Under the pieces are notes generated by a model. That model searched no databases and was not told the origin of the DNA. It was given only the letters and a program-made list of their open reading frames with translations. From Sclerodactyla briareus (taxonomy: Eukaryota; Echinodermata; Holothuroidea; Dendrochirotida; Sclerodactylidae), in the NCBI GenBank assembly GCA_026419785.1, contig JAODTK010003832.1:310001-374000 (forward strand): a DNA stretch of 64,000 nucleotides. Reading direction: 5' to 3'. Below are positions 46,446-56,401 of this stretch, one piece after another (the first letter of the stretch is position 1; each line of letters begins with the position of its first letter). Position numbers and translations under genes: made by a program.

Positions 46446-47554
46446 CTCGACCAAAGGTGGTAGTGAGGTTCATGTTAGGTGTTGCTGGAATTGGAATTTA
46501 ACACTACCCCATCCTAACCCACTCCCCTAATTCCTAACATTTTTAATCCATAAATCCAGGAAACAATGGGGCTGTACATTATACATCCTGCCAAATTGAG
46601 CCGTAGCCTTGGCCTAAGGTTACAGCTAACAGCGTGATTTACCGATCAAGCAACAGTATAATAGCCAAGGCCTAGGCTTAGGCTATAACGAGTGATTACT
46701 ATATAGGCCTAGGATAGCCTAAGTTACTTGGAACTCCTCATGAGTGTTTTCCCCTAGTCAAAATACGTATGGCAAAAAAAGCACTGGTAACCTACGCTTC
46801 ACACCTTTTTTGGTGCCCAGAGACAAGTTCTTACCAGGTTAGCCACTCTCCGTTTGAATCTAAACACCATTCATACTCAGTTGGAGTAGGACCAGTGAGT
46901 TTCGTACTGATGATTCCTGAAGTTGCGTGAAGTTAGCGTAACTTTTAGACATGCAGTCACAGGATGAAATCGCACATTCATAATAGACAGGGGATGTTTT
47001 GGGTGAAAATACATCAAAACTGCTCCAGATTCAGGTAATGTATACAAATTGCAAAGACGGAAATGTGTTGCTTCGAAATAGGCAGAACGGATCCAGCTAA
47101 GGAGGAAAAAACCCCAATTTGGCCAAAAAGCGTAAAACTAGGGTCTATTTTTTTTAAGGGGATACCTGGCGGATGTACATCAGGTGTCAAGGTGTGTGCT
47201 GCTTTATTAAAGGTTATTCCGCGAGAGAAGATGAAAATGACAGCACACCCCGGAGGTCAAATGGAAAAGATTAGCACGGGAAATGGAAGAAGGGAAAAGC
47301 AAGAAAATATAGTGGAAACTTGCCCCCAAAATCCAGTAAAGTGGGGAAGAAATTGAATAATCTAGAATCTATGTACGGGGAAGCCTGTTTTTATGACTCT
47401 CTCATAAAGTTAGAGGTCACCTGACTCCTCCACTCCACCCCCACCCCTCCCCCCATACCCTCCCCCACTCATCGTTGGCCCTGAAACCCCGGAAAGAAAT
47501 GTAGCTCTGAATAAAATATTTGCAAAATATTTGGAGGATGACTGCTAAGATATC
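46446..47554 (+). other. P450 intron; one unrecognised 97-codon open frame
   Basis: The frame at 47063-47356 (MCCFEIGRTDPAKEEKTPIW...) is lysine-rich and unlike any family I know; it is probably chance. Several TAGGCCTA-like motifs occur at 46660-46740. Confidence 0.3.
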
Positions 47555-47660
47555 GCTGTTAACATTCAATATCCCGGAATGGAATCTTCTCCCAGCCGAT
47601 CTGAACAGTGTCTGATAACCTGGAAGACTTAAATTTTAAACCTAACTAATCCTGAAAGAC
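47555..47660 (+). mobile_element. Possible LINE 3' coding end fragment
   Basis: The reading FNIPEWNLLPADLNSV (about 47565-47612) followed by DNLEDLNFKPN resembles the W-N-x-L-P-x-x-L...S-L-E-x-F-K block at the end of LINE ORF2. It is very short, so the call is tentative. Confidence 0.3.
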
Positions 47661-48655
47661 TTGACCAAGGAAGCTCACACCAGAAATTGACTGTCTGATT
47701 CCACTGCTCACTTATATTGCACCAACTGCATGTTTAAACAGCGATCACATACGATTTCCTGCAGTATAATTTTCTGAAGGTTCGAAATCCTGAAGAGATT
47801 TTCATGAATCCGATGAGATAGCAACTCCGGGGATTGTCCTCTTGTTTTCATTTGTTTATGGTATCCTTTGATGCCAGGGATTACCCTTGCTATCCCTTCT
47901 TCATGTATTAGTTAGTGCCTTTGGTCGCATGCTCGATGAACGATCATCGAGTTTTTCTAGTGTTTTATCTTTAGTGTATCGTTTTATTTGAATGGGCGAA
48001 AGATACTAATCGCATGAATTAATCCCAAACATAGCCACTAATTGATAACATGCAATTGATGACAAATTGCAAGAAGGCATCAAAAGACCTTGCATGAGAA
48101 ATATGTGGGAGAAGTTTAGGCTACATTTCCAGGTAAATTATGAAGATAACCCACACAATGGGTTATAATGCCGCTCCAAGTAAGTGGTCAAAGATAGTCC
48201 CGAGGTTAAGAAACGTTATTCACCATATTGGTTAAACGTCCATTGAGGAGAGGGCATTTAGGGGCCACAAATATGAATGTGTATGGATAGGTGTAAATAG
48301 GAGGATGAGCAGTTTTTGGCTTTCTAGATACCCAATATCCGGTTATAATAGATACTGTGACAAATCAGACAAAGTGTTTTTTTTTTTTTTCTTTGTCAAT
48401 TCGTGCTCCTCTCTTGTGACCCTCACTTACAAGGAAACGAATTGAAACCATCGTCATGATTTCCTGAAAGAACTCAAAATTACGTTGATCACTTGTTTTC
48501 TGCTAATTTTATTGATATATAATATAGCAATCTCAAATTGGGAGCATGTCATGATGGTCGTCCGCTGTTAGTCGTTCTCAGTGATTTGATACTACGACTT
48601 GTATGGAAGGTATGGAAGATATCAGTACACGCCTGTATATATTTTCCTATCGTAG
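47661..48655 (+). other. P450 intron; nothing recognised
   Basis: A T-run lies near 48377-48391. The interval ends at acceptor TATCGTAG (AG at 48654-48655). Confidence 0.4.
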
Positions 48656-48836
48656 GTGGAATCATGGTTCCTCCTGGTGCTACCATATTCATCAACTTGT
48701 TCGATCTTCACCGTGACCCGAAGTACTTCCCCAACCCAGAGGTATTTGACCCGGATAGGTTACTGCATTAGCTCCGAGGAGAGAACACAATTCGAATACG
48801 TTGCCTTTCTCGGCGGGGCACCCGCAAACTGCATTG
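48656..48836 (+). CDS. Cytochrome P450 (CYP4-like), meander and haem-binding exon
   Basis: The exon reads GGIMVPPGATIFINLFDLHR then DPKYFPNPEVFDPDRLLH, the CYP4 beta-2/K' and meander region (H-R-D-P-x-x-F-P-x-P-x-x-F-x-P-x-R-F). A neighbouring frame continues SSEERTQFEYVAFLGGAPAN then CIG before donor G|GTAAGC. NCIG is the end of the haem-binding loop F-x-x-G-x-R-x-C-x-G, with Cys as the thiolate ligand. In the frame that carries the Cys, the Arg normally two residues before it is Ala, and the loop is one residue too long. Together with a stop after LLH, this points to a few small indels. Entry phase 1 and exit phase 1. Confidence 0.85.
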
Positions 48837-50998
48837 GTAAGCATATAATGGTAACAATGAACTTGACCAGTCCTACCTATCGATGAAATGTGGATATTAG
48901 TTATTACAGCTCAAACTGATCGTTGTACTCAATGGCGACACCGAGAGATTGTCTGGGGTGGGGAGGGGGGGGGGTCGGGGGGGTTCATCATCATCATCAT
49001 AATCATGCTAATCATGATAATATTCGTAACACCGATAATTTCTCTTATCTCTGGATGTATACCTGAGTACATAACCATTACGTGAAGGGCATCATGGTGG
49101 ACCTCAATCGATGAGTTGCATCCAACATTCCAACCATGGTTGTGGTTCCAGTTTGCGTTCTCCTGTCCTCTGGTAATCCTCTCTGTAAGGGCCAATGGTT
49201 CGCTTTTCGGTCATGGCCTTATTCCTCTTGGAAAGTACAATTAAGGGCCGGGCACTGGGGAAGTCGTTGTGGGTTGGGAACCATGCTCAGATGGGTTCAC
49301 TTTCGTGGTAAGAAGGGTCTTGAGATAGGTATCGATGTGTTGGTGAACCATCACCTGATATCGTGAGAATGATCCCATGCGAGCGGGGGGAGAGGGGGGG
49401 GGGGCATACGGAGTATCTAGGATGTCACATCTGTGACTAATTCGGACTGTCTGGCAGTGGATTGCGTTTTTTGCCACAGCAACGGTTACTGTGGGTAATA
49501 ATTAGGATGATTTGTATTAAGGTGAATGTTATTTAGCCTCCTTAATGGGACATTTGAGATTTTTCAGGATATTTAAAAAAAAAAGTCAGCGGAACCCATT
49601 TGTTTCATCGAGACCTTGTTGATTTTGATAATTTATTTGAGACTTAGGTGTTTTTTTTTTCAAACGACGTCGAAATCATCCCGTTTGGAGGGGAATTTTT
49701 TTTTTTTTTTTTTTTTTACTTTAGAATTCCAGCATTCTCAATCCCTTTCCCCTGGGTCGATAAATGAGGTTACATCACCATTGCACATAAAATTGCTGTC
49801 ATAAAAACTTTCATGTGATATCTTTTTCACGGATTTTGCCAGCCAAAGATGTTGGTTTCAGGTTCCTTTATTCGCCTAAAAACTGAAACGTGCATAATTC
49901 ACATCACAGAATGGTCGCCTGGGGGAATTCCATGTCTTTTATGGATAAGTGAATGGTCGCGGTAAGTAGTTCAATATAAAAGTAAACAACTTTTCCACTT
50001 CTTCACCATGATCCCTTGAAATGGTAATGGAACAAAAACAACCCATCTTACTCAATGACGGATCTACGGGTCTACGGAATGAGAAATAAGCAACATATTA
50101 TTGAGGAATTAATGGCTTCAATTTAGATGATACATATAAAAACAGCAAAGTGATTTTCCTGAATTTTATGTTAGTGGTGTGAGCCAAATAGACGAACACT
50201 TGTTTTCAAGAATTGCGATAAGATTCACAAATGAAATCTGTCCCCTGTTATGTATTTTCACTGGTCTTGAGGGAGGGGTCTAATGATGAGAGCATCACTT
50301 TCAGTCTGACATAGTTAGTGAGAGTAATGAAAATCCTCAGGAGGCATCCGAGTCTCAGGCACAAAACAACATTTAGTTGGCTCTTCCACCTATTGATCAC
50401 TCTTTGCGAATCAAAAAATAAATCCCCGAATGTCCAACCTTTACCTTGGCGTTGCCGTGAGCTCCAAGCGTTAATGAACACCTATTGGTAGTAACAGCGA
50501 GACACCTAAAAAAGTAATCGAACGACTATCAAATATATATGAGTAGTAGTAGTAGCCATTCTTTAGACGTTCCGGATTAATTGCTTTCCGAGATTTCCAA
50601 ACATCTCGTTATCAAGGAAACAGAATCGTTGAATCAGAACAAGAATCCAATTTCCTTTCTTGCAGCAATCTATACAGTTGCTCGAAACTTGCCACAGCAG
50701 TTAACAATTTCACTCTAATCATCAACTGACCAAACAGAAAAGTGTGCTCATTCGGAGATTTTAGTGCAATGGTTCTCTAGGGGCCAATTTTGACGAATTT
50801 TGTTTGGACAAACTGTCAGGTGACTTATGCTCTAACAGAAAGCCGGGTCCAGCTGATCATGGAAGTTGGTCTAATTATCATTGATCTGTAACTTATAAGG
50901 TTTACTCAGAATTCGAGTAAAGTTAGAAGAGGTTTCATGTGGTAATTATATACCGAACATGTACGTGTTCGGGGATATTATGGTTTTGGCCGTGTGCC
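48837..50998 (+). other. Downstream of the haem exon; terminal P450 exon not found
   Basis: G-runs lie near 48960-48980 and 49386-49403, a TCA repeat at 48987-49005, and a T-run near 49688-49718. The last CYP4 exon (helix L, K-F-A-x-x-E-x-K) should follow but I could not recognise it. Confidence 0.35.
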
Positions 50999-51050
50999 CG
51001 ACGGCTCCGCCGCCGCCGCCGCCGGCTCCGCCGCCGCCGCCGAAATTTAG
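50999..51050. repeat. (GCC)n trinucleotide repeat
   Basis: CCGACGGCTCCGCCGCCGCC-type repeat with one internal interruption; the Arg-rich minus-strand frame across it is an artefact. Confidence 0.9.
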
Positions 51051-51309
51051 CGTTAGCGCTCGAATCTTTAACCACTTTATCCGGATTGACCAAAATTGGT
51101 ACACACGTCCGTTTGAGTAAAATCTCGTATAAGTTCGAAATTGGGCATTGCTGCATGTCTTCTGCCCTTATTTTGCAGGTTTTCGCAAAATTTTTCAATT
51201 CGTGCGATTACACGAAACGTGGTGGTGTGGGAGTTGGTGTGGAGCCGAAAAAACATGGCGAAAATTCAGGTCATCCGAGGTAGTTGAGTTCTTTGGCCAT
51301 AGCCAATTA

Positions 51310-51785
51310 TAGCATAAGTATGTGATATTTCACACGTCATTGGATTTTTATGAAACTTGGTGAATAGGGCCAAAACTATTCCGTGTGATGAATTTTCTAA
51401 TGTGCCAAGGTCACTGGAGGTCATCTTGCATGACTAATTGCATAATAGTTGGCCCATTAACACACTTAGGCAAATTTATAAACTTTGTTGGATTCTCACG
51501 AAAGCTGGTGAGTAGGACCTTCTAACAGATCCGTAAATTATTAAATGAGTTGAAATTCACTGAAGGTCATGATGTGTGTTTAATTTACATATCCGTTAGC
51601 ATAAGTAGAATAAATTAATGCAATTATTTTTATTCAAACTGTTAGGGTATGTTGAAGAAAAATATGTGAATAGGGACTACTACAAGTCCTGAAAATGTAT
51701 TCAATAGCATCAAGATCACTAGGGTGAATTTGTGGGACTAAGTTGCCATATAGTTGTCTGATCAGTAAAAAATGATGAGTTCAAC
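51310..51785. repeat. Three diverged ~150-bp tandem units
   Basis: GAAACTTGGTGAATAGGG (51352), GAAAGCTGGTGAGTAGGA (51500) and a TATGTGAATAGGGAC version (51664) each precede a variable stretch with AAGGTCACTGGAGGTCAT-like half-sites and TAATTTGCATA-like ends. This array runs directly into the larger satellite. Confidence 0.55.
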
Positions 51786-52164
51786 ACTTTTTTCGCAATA
51801 AACATTGGACATGTTCATTGGATGCATATGCTTCTAGGAGTGGATGCATCACATGGAGGGTAACAATTTTCATGAAGAAATCCATGTACATTGAAGGTCA
51901 ATAAAAGTCACTTAGGGGTCAAAACTGATTTTAGTACTTTTTCGGAAATAGAACTGGGTGTTGTGTTCATCAGAATGCAAAATGCTCCTAGGAGTGGATT
52001 GTCACATGGAGAGTAACCATCTCATGAAAAAATGTTCATATCATTAAAGGTCATTCGGGGTCACTTAGGGGTCAAAAACTGTTTATTGGGTATAATCGGA
52101 GATGAATATCTGCGAAGGCTGGAGGGTTCACCATTGTGATATAAGTGTTGACCTGCATGTGTGT

Positions 52165-52177
52165 TGACCTCTGACCT
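52165..52177 (-). promoter_or_regulatory. DR1 half-site pair in satellite unit 1
   Basis: TGACCT-C-TGACCT is, on the minus strand, AGGTCA-G-AGGTCA: a perfect DR1 for RXR/HNF4-type receptors. It recurs at the same place in other units. Confidence 0.3.
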
Positions 52178-53921
52178 GAATTGAACTCTGTAGGGTGGTA
52201 TGTGTTAAGGGTCAAATCTTGAATAAATGTGCTATTAAGGAGTTACGGGCAAAAAAAATAGAAACTGGATTATTTTTGGTATGTGATAGAATTTGTTGTG
52301 CTTTATGGAGGAACACAACTCCCGCTTCGATCGAATATGGGTAAGTTACAAGGGGTCAAAGTTCAATTTTAGACCTTTTTCGACAATAACATTGGCATGT
52401 TATTGGAATGCAATATGCTTCTAGAGTGGATGCATCACATGGGGTTGTAACCAATTTCATAAAAACCGCCATGTCATTGAAGGTCATTAAAAGGTCATGG
52501 GGGTCAAAACTGATTTTCAGTACTTTTGTGCCAATAAGCACTGGGTGTGTTAATCACAATGCAAAATGCTACTAGGAGTGGATGTATCACATGGAGAGTA
52601 ACAGTCTCAAAAAAATGTCATATAATTAAAGGTAATCGGGGTCATAGGGGTCCCAAAAAACTGTGTTTTGGCTATAATCGGAGAATTGAAGATTAGAAGG
52701 GCTGGATGGTTCACATTGTGATATAATGTTGACCTGCATGTGTGTGACTCTGACTGAATTTGACCTCTGTCGGGTGGTCATGTGGTTAAAGGTCGAATCT
52801 GAATAAATGTGGCTTATTTCAGGAGTTACGGGCAAAAAATAGAAACTGTTATTTTTGGATAGAGTGTAGAGATTGTGTTGCTTTATGGAGGGAACAAACT
52901 CCCGCTGCGATCGGGGAATTACTTTGGTAGTGACAAGGGGGTCAAAGTTCAATTTTATAACTTTTCCGCAATAACATGGGACTGTTCATTGGAATGCAAT
53001 ATGATTCTAGGAGTGATGCTCACATGGGGTGTAACAATTTTCACAGAAACGCCATGTCATTGGAAGGTCATTAAAGGTCACGTGGGGCGTCAAAAACTGA
53101 TTTTAGTACTTTTTGGGCAATAGCACTGGGTTTGTCTCAAATGCAATGCTCCTAGGATGGATGTATCACATGGAGCGTAACATTCTCATAAAAACTGTAT
53201 TCATTAAAGGTATTCGGGTCACTTAGGGGTCAAAAACTGTTTTTTGGCTATATCGGAGCATTGAATATCTGCGAAGGCTGGATTGTTCACCATTGTGATA
53301 TAATTGTTGACCTGCATGTGGTGACCTCTGACATGAATTTGACCTCTCTGTTCGGGGGCGTCATGTGGTTAAAGGTCGAATCTTGAATACATGTGATTAT
53401 GTAGGAGTATGGGCAAAAAAAAAATAGAAAACTGGTTATTTTTGGATATGTGATAGAAAGCTTGGTGGCTTTATGGAGGGAAACCAACTCCGCTCGATCG
53501 GACACTTACTTTGTAGTTACAAGGGGTCAAAGTTCATTTATACCTTTTTCGCAAAAACATTAGACATGTTCATTGGAATGCATATGCTTCTAGAGGGATG
53601 CATCACATGGGAGTGTGTAACAATGTCATAAAAACCGCATGTCATTGAAGGTCATTAAGGTCACTTAGGGGTCAAAAACTGATTTTCGTCCTTTTTCGGC
53701 ATAACATGGGTTGTGTTCAGCAGAATGCAAAATGCTCCTAGGAGTGGATTTGTATCACATGGAGAGTAAACAATTATCATAAAACTGTCTATCATTTAAA
53801 GTCATTTCGGGGTCACTAGGGGTCAAAAACTGTTTTTCTGGGCTATAATCGGAGAATTGAATATCTGCGAAGGCTGGTGGTTCACCATTGTGATATAATT
53901 TTGTGGACCTGAATTGTGTTG

Positions 53922-53934
53922 TGACCTCTGACCT
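53922..53934 (-). promoter_or_regulatory. DR1 half-site pair in satellite unit 4
   Basis: Same TGACCT-C-TGACCT core as in the first unit. The copy near 53322 has one altered half-site (TGACAT). Confidence 0.3.
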
Positions 53935-54527
53935 GAATTTGACCTCGGTAGGGTTGTTCATGGGATTAAAGGGTCGATCGAATCTTGAATAAATGTGCTT
54001 AGTATTTAGAGTGTATGGGCAAAAAAAAAAAAAATTAGAAAATGGTTATTTGGATAGTGATGAGCTTTGTGTGCTTTATGGAGGGAAACAAACTCCCGCT
54101 TGATTCGGGCACTTACTTTGGTAGTTATAAGGGTTCAAAGTTCAATTTATACCTTTTTCGCCAAAACATTGGACAGGTATGGGAATGCAATGATGCTTCT
54201 AGGAGTGGATGCTATCACATGGAGGAACAATTTCATAAAAAACCGCCCTGTCATTGAATCTGTCATTAAAGGTAACTTAGGGGTCAAAAAAACTGATTTT
54301 TTTAGTATTTTTGGCAATAGACTGGGTTTGTGTTCATTCAGAATTCGAAATGCTCCTAGGAGTGATTGTCTAAAATGAGGTAACAATGCCATAAAAAATG
54401 TCATATTCATTAAAGGTCATTCGGTCACTTAGGGTCAAAAACTGTTTTTCCGCTATAATCGGAGAATTGAATATATTAGAAGGCTGGATGGTTCCACCAT
54501 TGGGATATAAGTGTGACTGCATGTGTG

Positions 54528-54540
54528 TGACCTCTGACCT
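54528..54540 (-). promoter_or_regulatory. DR1 half-site pair in satellite unit 5
   Basis: TGACCT-C-TGACCT again intact. It is the third perfect copy among five units. Confidence 0.3.
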
Positions 54541-54605
54541 GAATTTGGACCTCCGTCGGGTGGCCATTGTGGTTGTAAAGGTCGAATCTGAATAAATGTG
54601 TATTT

Positions 54606-55674
54606 AAGGACCACCTTGTCCGGGGCTTTGAAGGCGGTGTGCATCATCCAACTAACAAGTGCATTATGGAATGACCCAGTTTACCTGTACACGTTTGTTC
54701 CGCTCACAAGTCTATAAATGTCTCTTCCAACGATATTTTCCGGTTTCATGTTCACCAAATTTCTTGAACTAAGAGAGCGGAGATATATACGTCTGGCGGT
54801 TACCCCCCGACAATTTTCTGTTTTATTAAGAAACGCAGCATGCTCTTCTCCTAGAATAACGCGATTATCTGCCGATGTTATCAGTTACAAAATGCGGCAG
54901 GATTGATAATTATTTGAACAAAATTTACGTCACAGCGACGAATGCAAAAGTGAGCTATCGCAGGTTCATGGACATTCCCTTGTTGTCTCCAGAATGACCC
55001 CCCCCCCCGCTACGCCTGTGCCGGAGCCCATTCACTGTTGGTCGATTTCTCCGAGCACATTACTATAATGGCGCGAATGGGGTACTCTGGGCAGTTGCAT
55101 CAGCCAGTTAGATTTGTCATCTCCCATTGAAAACATGTTGCGAGTCAGTTTTCCAACTAAAATTGTTTGTGAATAACAAGAAGCCCCAAAGGGCAAAGTT
55201 GCTGAAGTTGTAGTGACTTCATCAGCGTAGCGTAGTTAAAAAACTAGTTGGGGGAGCGGGACCCATTATAATCAATGGCATATCGATCTTCTTGTAAAGG
55301 CCAGAAGTTCGCAATGATGGAGCAGAAGGTCGGTTCTTGCACGATTTTTGAGGAATGAGGTGAAGTCTCTGCAGAAGCGAAGACATGAGGCTTGTATCGA
55401 TATTATACTCGAGCAATGGATGGAATCGACATGGAGTTAAACAATAACGCGATAACAAGAAAGTGGAAGTATATGATATGATGCATTAAAGCAATAACAT
55501 CCGTCACGGTTATTTTGTCAATTAGAATTGAATGTTTGTTTTATCCGAAACAATGTCAGTGGACAGGTCCCTTGACCAATGCCATGATTGGGTGATTATC
55601 GATCATGTGGTTTTTGCTTCTTGTGTGAATAACTGGATCTCATTTGGTTCATTGAATAGAAAGCATTCAATTAA
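54606..55674. other. No gene recognised
   Basis: Sequence between the satellite and the 364-bp duplication, with a C-run near 54997-55008. No exon or element recognised. Confidence 0.4.
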
Positions 55675-56401
55675 TATTCATCAATAGTGAAATTGATAAC
55701 TCGTTAAATAAGGTTGACAAAGACGAGTCGCAAAAGGGATCGACCAAAAAATAGTTCAGTTAAGGAGTTGTAGTAGATAGTAGCAGACCCCAAGCCCACT
55801 CTCCCTCCACCATCCGAAAAACATGAATCGCGTACAGACAAACGCTGAAGATTGTTGAGGACACGCACTAGAATACAACGGCCCACGGGCACGCTTGACA
55901 TCTCTTGAGACAAGCATTCGGCGCTGGGAAATCACTGAGCGAATTCGTGGAAGGCAATAAAGTGGAATTGAAAAAGAGGGCGCAATTGCCTGAGTTTGTG
56001 AGTGAATAGTGACAAAAACACAAATCCGATCACACCTTATTCATTCAATAGTGGAAAATGATAACTCGTTAAATAAGGTTGACAAAGACGAGTCGCAAAG
56101 GGATCGACCAAAAAATAGTTCAGTTAAGGAGTTGTAGTAGATAGTAGCAGACCCCAAGCCCACTCTCCCTCCACATCCTAAAACATGAATCGAGTACAGA
56201 CAACGCTGAGATGTTGAGGACACGCACTAGAATACAACGGCCCACGGGCACGCTTGACATCTCTATTGAGCCTAAGCATTCGGCGCTGGGAAATCACTGA
56301 GCGGAATTCGTGAAGGCAATAAAGTGGAATTGAAAAATAGTGGCGCCATCTGCTGGAGTTGAGGTTGAATAGTTGACAAAAAACACAATCCGATCACACC
56401 T
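55675..56401 (+). repeat. Tandem duplication of a ~364-bp unit, possible LINE 5' monomers
   Basis: 55675-56038 is repeated at 56039-56401 with only scattered small differences (TGATAACTCGTTAAATAAGG, GACAAAGACGAGTCGCAAA, CACGGGCACGCTTGACATC, AATCCGATCACACCT). The second copy is followed directly by the putative 5' UTR of the LINE described next. Promoter monomers of this kind are known upstream of some LINEs (for example mouse L1). That role here is inferred from position only. Confidence 0.9.

Larger units (their letters stand above)
51786..54605. repeat. Satellite array, ~590-bp unit, about 4.8 copies
   Basis: Units start near 51788, 52376, 52963, 53545 and 54145 with CGCAATAACATTGG-like sequence. 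Each unit contains two related ~165-bp halves (ATGCTTCTAGGAGTGGATGC...TCATTAAAGGTCACTTAGGG and ATGCTCCTAGGAGTGGATTG...TCATTCGGGGTCACTTAGGG). A unique ~260-bp remainder follows with TATAATCGGAGAATTGAATA, GACCTCTGACCTGAATTTG and AACTCCCGCTTCGATCGG. Copies differ mostly by single-base gains and losses. Short open frames in it are not genes. Confidence 0.93.

Noticed and set aside
50935-51198. Arg/Ser-rich minus-strand frame as an SR-type protein
   Set aside because: It is produced by the (GCC)n tract only.
55675-56401. The 364-bp direct repeats as long terminal repeats of a retroelement
   Set aside because: The two copies abut with no internal coding region, and the downstream element encodes LINE-type proteins.
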